Assembly: GCA_018697195.1 (NCBI GenBank) | Contig: CM031878.1 | Span: 9,755,351-9,819,350, forward strand | DNA length: 64,000 nucleotides | Direction: 5' to 3' | DNA from: Certhia americana | Taxonomy: Eukaryota; Chordata; Aves; Passeriformes; Certhiidae | The notes under the pieces: generated by a model | What the model saw: the letters and a program-made list of their open reading frames with translations, nothing else | What the model was told of the DNA's origin: nothing | The model's database searches: none | Translations under genes and position numbers: made by a program | Shown here: one piece after another, positions 1 through 12,300 of the stretch | Numbering within the stretch: position 1 is the stretch's first letter | Layout: each line of letters begins with the position of its first letter

Positions 1-203
1 CTTTTTGCGACCAGTTGTGATCTCTTACTTTTATGTTCTTAATGCAGTACTGTAGCCATACAATTTACCTTCAAATGCACATTACTGTGAAACACAGCCC
101 TTTTAATGATTTTTACATGGGTGATAAGTATTCCGTATGGCAGGACTGAAGAAGATGATGCAGGGAAACTTGCATGAATTAATTTTTCATGTCTATATTC
201 CAG

Positions 204-305
204 GATACAGAAGAAGCACTAATCATGAATCTTCGTGACAGCCAAGTTCTCAATCACAAAGAGAACCTTGACTGGAATTGGAATCTAATAGGGACCATAC
301 TTAAG
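204..305 (+). CDS. RICTOR: RICTOR exon (first in window), phase 0 to 0
   Basis: Acceptor ttccag before 204 and donor gtgagc after 305. Encodes 34 residues, [14 protein letters not shown] to GTILK, matching the mammalian helical-repeat region. The following intron (2.4 kb) holds the source copy of the 84-base duplication and otherwise nothing recognised. Confidence 0.96.
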
Positions 306-3300
306 GTGAGCTTACAAAGGCTATGATAATCTCTTGAAGAAATTGTTTGGGGAAAAAGTCTGTTTCACATGTGAGCGTTGACTTTCTGATATTCATTCCA
401 GAGTACATCTAATAATTCGTTTTGTTTCAGGAAATTAGAATCTCCTGGGTTTAGTCAGTGCTGCTGTAGTCTCTTTATATGCAACCCTTAAACTATATTC
501 AAAAATTACACTATAGTTAAAGTCACAGTTTTCCTAAGAAGCATGTATTAAATGTTATATGTCTTTATTTGTACAGAAATCAATTTTTTAGGATTAGGTA
601 CATTGTCTTTAAAGCTGCTAATACTTCAGATTGCAGAGGGATAATGCTATGTTCAGATTCATAGCAGATTTTTTTAAAATAATGTGAGCTGAAGGTTAAT
701 AGTCACAGATGGGTTCTAGATCAAACTTCAAATACTTAGACTGAACCATGTATGGAAACTTCATTGAATGTTTTGAACTAATGCAAATACTTCTGTGCAT
801 CAATTTCATTACAGAATTAATTTCTTTTTATATCATAAGGGAAATAACTGACGGGGTGAGGGGCATTGTTTTAAATATATTTAAATATAGTAAATATATT
901 TAATGCACAGATTATAAGATGCTACCTCTTTTTGTAAGCAGAAATATACTTTGCTTGACTGAAGAAACTGAGTACTTAATATAGTCTTCAAACCAAAATT
1001 GTTCCAAAATGTCATTCTGTGCATCAAAGCCATCCTTCAGCTGAGTAGCATTCTCTTCTGTCTTCTTTACTGTGTTGGTACAAAGATGGTAAAAGTACAG
1101 AAAAAGATTATTGGTGACAGTCATAATCAAGACTATGTTGTTTTTTTTGAGAAAAAGAAAAGAAACTAAATATTTCTGTGCCTTTTTTTCAGGGACCGAT
1201 AAAGTTGAAAGAGCAAGAATCTGTCTGGTATAAAGACCTGAATATGTATATGACAGTAGCTTTGCTCCACCAGATTTCACTGTTTTCAGTCTTTTTTATC
1301 GCCACTATAAGATTGACTGGGTTACCAGATAACTATTAGAAACAGATACTTGTATCTTTGATTCTGTATTAAAGATATTACCAGGAAACTGTTTTTCAGA
1401 ATCTCACTGTTAATTAGTCTGTGTAGCATTTTGACAGTGGAAGCCTTATGTAGTTGACCTCTAATGTGTTTTGGGTTTTTTTAAACTGAAATTTATGTCA
1501 AACAGCCAGTTTCTCTGCCATCTCAGACCTCCCCAGCAATGTATTTTCTAGTGTCCTGTCAAAGAATTCCTAATGTCTGAAAATCGGGTACTTCTTTCTG
1601 AATGAGAAGTGTGTGTGTTTTCTGGCTTACTTCTAACCATTTCTGTTCCTGTGTAACACCAGCATAAACTGAGATAATGTTACCAGAGTGGTCGTCTTTA
1701 GTCCTCTAATGAGCAGGATCCAGATTCCAGTGTCTGAAATCTGTTATCTCATGTGGCTGCTCTCTTCCCTCTTGTCTGTTGCAGCCTTGTATCTGTGGAG
1801 TATCAGCTGTCTAACCACCTCATTGTGTGCATCTCAGGTGGTGCCTTACTGCCTTTTTCACTTGCTCAGCTTGCTGTCTAAGCTGCTAGAAGAGCAGCAG
1901 AAGTGTCAGCCTCATCTGTATCTGGCACTGTTACTTGGTGTAGTCAATTTTACTAATCATTACAACTAGTGCAGTGTGTGTCTTAATACTGGAATACCAA
2001 CTGGTAATGTAAAACTGTGTCACATAGATAGGAAAGAGGATTGTTTGATGCACTTTTTTCCATTCCTGACAAAAAGATACTCACTAGGAGGAACAGACAG
2101 CAATCTGAAACCGTAGAGACAGCAGATGGCTGTAAAAACAGAGGAAAATGTAATGGGAAGAAAGAATAGGCCTTGAAGAGAGTGTTATTTTTCATGTTGT
2201 CCTTAATCTATCTAACAAAGTATCGACAAGGGAGTTTAAATACCATTTTTATAAGCAGCATTTAAGTGATGTGTAACAGAATAATGATTACTTTTAAACC
2301 AAATCTGATGAATATTTAAAACAGCAGCCAAAAAATATTTCCCTCTTATGCATATCAAATTATTTATTATTTGCAGAAAAGAAACTAAGCAAAATTGTTT
2401 ATTTTTCATCAGCTTCTCATAGTTTTTTTTTGTTCTGTTAGAATTGGGTCTTGTATATGTAGCGTGTGACCAATTGTGAACATTCTGTGTCCTTCTCTAG
2501 AAAAAAATTGAACAATTCTTGAAGCAGGCAGTGTGGGCTTTTCAATAAAACAGTGGGGTTTTTTAAGATGTAACATTAAGAAAACTTTCTAATTGTTTGG
2601 TATATACAACTAATAGAAATAAGTGAGTTTTACTGACTAATCAAGGACTGATGTATAAGTTTCATATAATACTATATATTTGCTGTTTTTTCTAGTGGCC
2701 AAATATAAATCTGAGGAACTACAAAGATGAACAGTTGCACAGGTATGTAAAGATTACGTAGACTTTCTTTGAAGAAAGAAATTTGGAAAACTGATTTTTA
2801 CTATTGCAATAAAATATTACCTAGATGTATCACATTGCTAAAATTTAATCCGTTGATAAGAAGTTAAGGTGTAAATTTGGATAACTAAGTTGTGATATTT
2901 CCTTAAAATAAAAAGGTGTTCAAGCTTCTTTTCTATGCATAGGCACTTTATATATTGAGTCTCTTAAGAATCATACCACCTTTGCAAATGCTAAAATTAA
3001 TTTTAAACTTTAGAAATGTTACTTCTTGATATTTCAAACAGTAGTGTTTTATGTTGGAGCTTGGAAAATTTGTATTGAGTTGAGTCTGTAGTTGTACAGT
3101 TTTTTAACTACAGCTTTCATCAAAAACCAAGAGGAAATTATTTCTATTTGTTGTTAATGGCAAGAGAAGCATGTGTAATTTGGGAAAAAAACAACCAAGC
3201 AAACATAGAACCACCAATACAGCTCTGGTTCCTTTCATGTCTATTGTCATTAAGACATTTTTATTACTTTTGTGTCTGTGTGGTCATAGTTTTACTAATT

Positions 3301-6300
3301 AGTTCTTGGATTTGCCTTTTACCGTGTGTTTCAGAAATAGATTACATTATTTTGAAGAATAAGTCTGTATTTGTGGGCGTGAAAAGCTACTTCCTGAATT
3401 GGGGGAAACCCCAAAAGATAGAATATATGCTGAAAGGCTTGTGTGGCTCTGATTTAAATTTTTAACAAGAAGTAGTCACGGTACTTTTATGAAGTAATTA
3501 CAGCATAAGCAATAGTCCCATTGTTATCATAACTGTAATTTAATTTTCTGTTTGCATTTTTTCTCTGTTTTCATGAAATGTTAATTGCCAATCTGTTCAT
3601 TGTAGTGAAGGATTATTTTCCAAATCTGATGGTTTATAACATTGCTTCTCTAAAGCAGTGTCTGCAGTTCCAACTGTGACACCAACACATGTTCTTCAAC
3701 CTACCTATGTGGGACAGTGTTCCTAATGCATGGTTTTGTGCTGCACTCAAGCATTGTTCAGTGCCTAAATAATTTAGTTCCAAATAAATTAAGAAAATCT
3801 AGAATTGGTGTGAAAGTTCCATAGTGCATTGATACTTTCGCAGAATAGAGAGCTTGATGGCTTTAAAATGCTGTTGCTCCTGTTTAATCACAAGTAACTA
3901 AGCCCCAAATCTATCTAGTTTCACTGCTGATGATAACAGATTTTCTGCCATTTTGTTTTTCAAACAAAAAAATTGTAAATTAAATTAATTTCTCCTTCCA
4001 TAAATTGATTTTTTATTTTTTTATGTTAATGTGTTACGATGATCTTACAGGTCTTAAAGTGAAATTCCAGATATTTTTTTAAAAGTCCTTCATTTCATAG
4101 AAAGACATTTAATGCAGTGTATGTATACACACAGGATCATGAAAAAGACCTCAAAGGTCATGGACTCCAGCTGTTTACTGCAAAAGCATGTTTCCAAGTG
4201 CCATGTCTATATGTCCTTTAAACCCCTCTGGAAATGGTGACTTCAGCAATTCCCTGGGCAGTTCACAAGCCTGACCATTCTTTTAGTCAAGAAATTTTTT
4301 GTAATATCCCACCAAAACTTCCTTTGGGGCTACTTGAGTTCTTTTTCTCTCATTCTATTGCTTGTTAACTGGGAGAAGAGACTGATGCTCACCTGAGTAC
4401 AACCTCCTGTCAGGGAGTTGTAAAGAGCATTAAGGTCTCCCCTGAGCCTCCTTTTCTCCAGGCTGAACACCCCCAGCGCCCTCAGCTGCTTCTCGCTGTT
4501 CTTGTGCTCCAGACCCTTCCCAAGTTCTGTTGCCCTTTTCTGGACTCACTCCAACCCCTCAATGTCATTCCTGTAGTGATATTACCAGGAAACTGTTTTT
4601 CAGAATCTCACTGTTAATTAGTCTGTGTAGCATTTTGACAGTGGAAGCCTTATGTAGTTGAGGGGCCCAGGGGTCCCAAAACTGAACGCATGCGCATTGA
4701 TAATGAACACACATACACGCTTAGATATACACATAGATGCATACATGTATAAATTTGTATGTGTACATATATATATTTATATATTTATATATTTATGGCT
4801 GGTAACCCAGAATAAAATGTATTTTATTTGACAAAGTTAAGGTCTCAGGTTTCCTTTGTAATTGGTACTCTGTTTGGAGTCAGGGGTAGTGGATTACTCT
4901 GACTTTTTCAAATACAAGTGCAGCTCTGTAATTAAGTTTTCTTAATGCCTGACATATCTACCTTCTGATGGAATATTTTGTGTTATTTTAAAGCATAAAT
5001 GCATGTTTATTTTTTGAAGAATTTGTGAGAGGAGGATCTTTGCTGGAGTCTTATTCCTGTGATGCAAAACTCAAGTTACATTGCTTACTGTTATTTTAAA
5101 AAGTCTGAGTCTGTTAGCAATCACTGTGTTATGCTTCAGAAATGGTAAAATGAGGTGTTTGGAAATAGTTGTGCTGAATAAATGAGAGTTTCTCTTCAGA
5201 ACATAAAAATGTGTATTTCTCAGTAGCAATAACTATAATAGCTGAAGAAAACTCAGATCACAAGTTTCTTTATTAAACTGTTTGTTAGTCTAGATAATAC
5301 CATCTTTGAAACTTGCCACAGGTTAAATTACAGAAAATAAGAGAATGAGAAGGAAGCTATAGCTTCTGAGAGCATAGATTTTAAGTTCCTCTGATTATAT
5401 TAAGTCATGGTATAGAAAACCCTTTATTAACACACAGTACAGCAGCATTTCTGAAATAGTGTCTGGATAGAGTCACTGCTGTTATGTGCTACTCTTTTGA
5501 TAATTTTTTAAGACTTACTGTCAAGAAACCAAGTTAAATATAGCCCATTTTTTCTACTAGCATCTTTTTGTATTGTGAGACTTGTCATACTGAAAAATAG
5601 CCAATCCTGTTTTACTTTCTATATAGGTTTGTAAGGAGATTGCTGTATTTTTACAAGCCTAGCAGTAAACTCTATGCTAACCTGGATCTGGACTATGCCA
5701 AGGCAAAGCAGCTCACTGTTGTGGGTTGTCAATTTACTGAATTTCTTCTTGAATCCGAGGAGGTAAGGAATTTTCAGCTACAGGACTGAAAGTAGAATGA
5801 GTGGTCTTGCTGAATGCCACTTGAAAAAGCCTTAATTTTTGGTAAAGATGTCTGAGATTTTGGGTGTTAAATCTAAAATCAACAGTGTAATTTAGAAATA
5901 CAGTGTGAAATATTGAGGAAGAAGAGTATGTTTATGTAGAAGTTTTATTAAATACGGCTTTGTTAAATGGAATTTACAATTTCAAGGAATTATTTTTATT
6001 ATTTATGCTGTGTATAACCTTCCTTCTCTAACTCCTTTTGTTCTAAAGACTTTTATGCCTTAGGTCAGAGGAAAATTGAATCATTGAATAATACTTTGCC
6101 CTTTTCCTGCAAAGAGAGACTTAGTCCTAAGATGTCTCCATGCTCAGCTCCTTTTATTTGCCTTGAAACTTCTTCTTCAGTCTGAATTGTTTTCCAGCTT
6201 GTATTTCTGTTTTGTGTCTGTGTTGTGTTTGTACATTAAAAAAAAAAAAATAAAATTGAAGTAATGAGTTTCAGTAAAGAAGAGAGACACTTTCATTACT

Positions 6301-9300
6301 AACTGATGCTATTCCACTTTATTTTGCTAGGATGGACAAGGTTACCTGGAGGAATTGGTTAAAGATATTGTACTTTGGCTCAACTCTTCATCAGGCATGA
6401 AACCTGAACGTAGTCTTCAGAATAATGGGTTATTAAATACCCTTAGCCAGCACTACTTCTTGTTTTTTGGTACTTTATCTTGTCACCCTCATGGAGTGAA
6501 AATGCTTGAAAAATGTAATGTGTTTCAGTGGTGAGTGCTTTTATTTGGTTTGAATTGTACTTGCAATGTAATAGTTAACACAAATTTTAAACTGTGTGTG
6601 AGGGACACCATTTGAAAAATTGAAAACTTTAGGTGTAGTACAGGTAAAGGACCCCATTTTTTTCCTAAGATCTTCTAGTCTGTCGTTACTAAGTAGACAG
6701 AGGTGATTATAGCATAAACAGCTTACTTTTTCTTATCCACACCTGTGAGACAGAGATGAATATCAGGAAGGATTATAATATACTGAAAGATGCAGTGTGG
6801 GGAAATAGAAAAACAAAATTCAAAACACACAAGCCATGAAAAAATGGCAGGTTCCATACTATTTGGGAAATGTTGATGTATGTTGCACTTCAAACTTCAG
6901 TCCAGTATATTTGAATGAAGTTCTGAAGCTCAAAATTTTGTTCAGGTGCAAATACACTTATATTCCTTTGGGAATAATTGGCTGGTGACTAGTACTGGGT
7001 TTTCAGCATAAAATAAGCTTTAAGTAAAAATGCAAGTGTTTTAATGTACTCCTTTTTATCTTTCTTTGTTGACTTTTAGCAAGCAAGCTTTTTACTGCCT
7101 TCAGAAAATACTATGTACAATGAAGTCTAGACAGTTAATAGGACTAACATAATGGCAAGTGTTATACACAATGTTTTACAATAAAGAATTGTTCACAGAG
7201 CTTCATGAGCATTCATTTCTATACTTATAATCACTAATTACGCTTACAAAATTTTAACAGAGTAGTTCTAAAAGGTGTTGGTTTGTGGTTTTCCACTTGC
7301 AGTTCAGTGCATCATTTTGTCCCTATTTGACTTTATAGTTATAACAATTTAAAGTTACTCCATTTCATACAAGAGCATACTTTGTATTCTACATTTATAG
7401 TAATAAAAGTATAATTCGAAGTACTTAAGTCTAAATTATTGATGGTTCAAGTTGGTTCAAATACTAACACTATTATCTTCTTCCTCCCCTTCCATGCCTC
7501 CAGTCTTCTTAATCTTTGTTCTTTGAAGAACCAAGATCACTTGTTAAAATTGACTGTTTCTAGTCTGGATTATAGCAGAGATGGATTGGCAAGAGTCATC
7601 CTTTCTAAAATCCTGACAGCAGCTACTGATGTAAGTTCTGTTCAATTTACATTCCTTTGTTATTGCCCTCTATACGTTTATTTTATTATTCAAGGTATAT
7701 GACTTTATTTTTAAGTTGTTATGTGTGAAAAGGATTCTTTTGTATTCAGAGAAATGAAACTCCTACAAATGTAGCTTTTGAATATGTTGTGAACTTCATA
7801 TACTGTATTGCATTTGTGCTCAAGAAATTTAAGTCCTTCAAATAGAGCTTTCTCTCATGTATGACACAGGGCTAAAGTCTCGATATGTATAACTAAGTGT
7901 AATGTGGTTGTTTAGGTCAGTGGCATCTTAAATCAGTTGTGAAGGTATTGTTACAAAGAGAAATCTGTATTTCTAGCAGCACTAAGAATGTTAGCCTTCT
8001 AGTAATAGATATTGTTCTGATAATGATTGAGGTTACTCAGTGTATTGGAACTAAGTAGATGCTGTAGCTGTTGGAATGAGGGTTTGGTTGAAAAATAAGC
8101 ATTGGGATTTGTTTTTCTGAATAACAGAAAGTGAACGGGGATAAAAAAATACAGTTACATGGATTTGAGAAAGGAAACTCTTGACTTTTAAGCAAGCACA
8201 AATGTCAGGGAAATAGATAACAATTAAATTGAAATATAACTAGGAAAAAATGTTTGTTACTTCATTTAAAGTTGCTTCTGTTGTCTGAACAGACAGAGTG
8301 TGTTCTAGAGTAGATACAAGAGAGAAAAATGCAGGTACTAGCTTTAAATGTCTTGCTGTATTTTGGAAGAAGAGGACATAAATTGAGGATATTTCTCTGA
8401 GACTATCAAAGATACAATGATTTTATGGATAAATAGTGGAGTCCTATAAAGAAAGTGGACTCTTACAGATAAAGTAGTGAAGATAGTTGAGTTTGAAGGA
8501 CTGGCTCATTGAAAGATGAAGCTCCCCTACTGACTATAACTTTTTAATTGGCTTCTAAATTCTCTTCAAAAGTTATAATAATACAATAATAAAATATATA
8601 GGATTGGACACTTACGGTGACCAATTTACTTGTGATCTTATATTCAATTTTCCTATTTGCTAAGATAGAAATAGCTCTCTGATAAACTGTAGCTTTAATA
8701 GATAAGGTATGTATAACAATTGCTTGCTGCAAAATACGGTATTTTAGAGGTATTTTTAGAAGTTACAAATCATTAACTGTGTTAGTTTTTTTTCTTCCAT
8801 TCAAGAAAACATTTTCCTTACTTTGCAGAGCTGCAGATTGTACGCAACAAAACACTTAAGAGTGTTGCTGAGAGCTAATGTGGAGTTCTTCAGCAACTGG
8901 GGGATTGAGTTACTGGTGACCCAGTTACATGATAAAAATAAAACTATTTCTTCTGAGGCACTTGATATTCTAGATGAGGCTTGTGAAGACAAGGTGAGCA
9001 TCCCTTCTCTTTTTAACCTCTTTTTGGTATGCTGCTCTGAAGCTGTTCCCCACCCCCTTCCTCCTAGCAGCAAAATACAAATATGCAAGAAGCTACTGAT
9101 GGTTTCCTTTTTTGATTGTCATTGATGGATTTAAAATAGTTTATAAGACCCCTTGAATGAAACTACTGCAATATTACAAGAAAACATAGACTTCTGGATT
9201 ATGCCTATATTTAAATATGAATTGCAACTTACTTTGCTCATTATACCTCTTGTGGAATGGTAGAAGATAACCTAAAATTGATACTATTAGGATTAAGCTG

Positions 9301-12300
9301 GCATTTTATACTTCTTGTGAAAAACTTGCTGCTTCATTGCAGGCAGAATGGTGTAGCTATTGCAATTTTCAGAATTACATAGTGCTCAAATACTCTTTGT
9401 GTATTCTTAATTGTTTTAGGCCAATCTTCATGCCCTTATCCAAATGAAACCAGCTCTTTCTCATCTTGGAGACAAGGGTTTGCTTCTACTCCTAAGGTAA
9501 ATGTTGAATATGCTGTTTCACTTCACACTGTGGAAACAAATGTGTTTTCTTTTTATTCAAATTGGGGGAGTTGTTTAAATTAGAATGTTAACTTTAGTCT
9601 GATGGTTTTTATTACAGATTTCTGTCCATCCCAAAGGGGTTTTCATATCTAAATGAAAGAGGTTATGTAACAAAACAGATGGAAAAGTGGCAAAAGGTAA
9701 TGCTAAGAAGAAAATGTTTGCTAGATATTAGGAGGAATGGTGTAAATAGGCAGATTTAGACAAGAGTTTCTTAAAAATAATTGCATTTTAATGTACCTGT
9801 AAAGCTTATGCAAATATATTTATTTCATACATTAATACGTTCATCAGTAACATAACATTTTTGCTGGGAAAGGTTAACAGAGACTTACAGTTCCATGGCT
9901 TCTCTGTACATGTGTAGTTTTGATTTACCACAACCTTTATATAATTTTGGTATTTCAGCAAATATTTTAGGAGTGTAATAACATTCTAAAATAGGTTGTT
10001 GTGGCAGGTCGTTATCTAGAGAAATGTGCAAAGGAATGCTACTTTTCAAGATACATGTTACCTCTGGTTGTTGGTAATTAAAGTTAAACCTTGAGTTCAT
10101 GAAGACAGAATTGGCTGATGCTGTTAGGAAGTAAAGAGAAAAACAAGCACGTTAAGAAAAATTCATTATTGTCATAACTTAAAACTCTTCATATGTTTAT
10201 TTTTGTTTTGTAATTGATTATAAGAGGTTGGTCTCATTCCTGTTGGCAACGTTTTTTAGTAGTTTAAGTGTCACTTCTCAAGGACAACTGAAATGCATGA
10301 TGATCTATTGAAATTATTTGAGTGTGTCAGATGTGAAGTATTTCTTTCTTCCTTTATCTAAAAAATTCCCAGAATTAATTATGAAGTCAATTGTTTACTC
10401 TGCAAACTCATTGTATGTGTGAAGTGCATTCGTTTTCTTGAGCCCTGCCTTCAGGTCATAAAAAAATACAGTCTTTCTTAAGGAACCTGCCTCAATTATT
10501 ACTTCCTTATAAAAGAATAAATTGCTATAAAACTGCAATAAAACAATAAACCACTAAATGTACTGTGTCAACCCTCACCTGTCTTCTTACAGGAATATAA
10601 CTTAAAATATGTTGAATTGATTGAAGAACAACTTAATGAAGCACTTACAACATACCGCAAACCTGTTGATGGGGATAACTATGTTCGTCGGAGCAACCAA
10701 AGGTAAATTGGGGAAAATGTGTTTTGAGGCACAAGCTGGTGGGACTGATCAGGACTGCTGTAAACTGAAATGTATGAGGGAGAGAACTACCAATAGGATT
10801 TCAGTTTATTCTGCTCCTGGAGCAGTGTATTGGCACAGTATGAGAAACACACAGGATGAACTGGTTGCATTGCTTAGCTCCCAGAGTTTTAATATAATTT
10901 ATTTCAGAGCTTTAATATAATTTGGTTTAGAGCTGTAATAGAATTAATTTTATTAAGACTTGGTGGATTGAGTCCCATGATTGGAGTGCTGGAATGGAGG
11001 GATACAGGCTTTTCAGGAGGGATGGGCAGATGAATGTGTCACTCTGTATAAGGAAGAGGTTTGATTACACAGCCCTTATAGTTAGTGGTGGTGTGGTAGA
11101 GCCTCTGGGTGAGGATTAAGGGGATGGAAAACAAAGGAAATGATGTACTGGGTGTCTTCTACTGATTGCTCAACCAGGATGTTAGTACTGATGTGTCATT
11201 CTATAGACAATTAGAAGAAACTTATGGATCAGTAGCCCTTGTTCTTGCTGGCTTCCTGTGGAAGATTTTAAATTCCAGGCATCAACTGAAAATATCATAG
11301 TGCAATGACAAGCAGTCTTGGAAATTGTCTGTAGGAGAAAGTCTATAGGAGATACCTTCTTTTCACAGGTACTCGGTGAGCCAACTAGGATAGATGCCCT
11401 CCTCAACTTACTGTTTGTGAATATAGGGCTTGTGGGAGATGTGATGGAGTTCTCTAAGCCACAGTGATCATTGCATGGTTAAGTTTAAAAGCACAGCAGA
11501 GTTGATACCAATGGCTTCAGGAGAGCTCACTTGGGGAGCTACTTTATCAGAGTACATTTTTGAGAGCCAAGGAGTCCAGAAGTGCTGGTCCGTTTTTAGG
11601 AACTATCTTTTAGAAGCACAAGAGTAGGCAATCCCATGGTGTTGTAAGTCAAGTAAGCAGAGCAAACCACCACCTTGTCTGAACAGGGAACTTCTCATGG
11701 ACCTCAAGAGCAGAAAGAAATTATATGATCTCTAGAAGGTCACCCTTCACCAGAAGACTATAAAACTGTGTTTCACATACAATGGGAGGAGGCATAAAAG
11801 GGCAAAACTCACTCAGGACTGAAACTGAGCAGTGTTCTGTCATACAACAAGAAAGAGGAGGTCTAAAGAAAACACTGTATCAATACTTGCTGAAGATGGT
11901 CACGTGACATACAGGGATAAAGAAAAAACAGAGATGAATTAAAATTCTGTGGGGTTTTTGGCTCAGTCTTTAGCAATACTGATACACCTTGGGCTGCCTT
12001 GTTCCCTGAGCCAGAGGTCCACATATGTGGAAACTGTGACTTTCCATTTGTGGACACTAACATTGTAAAGGATCATCTCTATCAGCTCACCAGGTAATGG
12101 GGCCCCATCAGGCTGAGGGATTAGCTTCATCAGTACTAGCCCACCAGTACTGAGGGACCTAGCAGATATTGTGTCAGGACTCATCTCTTATCATCTACCA
12201 AAAATGTAGGCAAGTTCCCTGCGGACTGGAATCTAGCCAGTTTATTCCAGTTTGCAAGAAGCACATAAGGGAAGACCCAGAGAAGTACAAACCTATTAGT

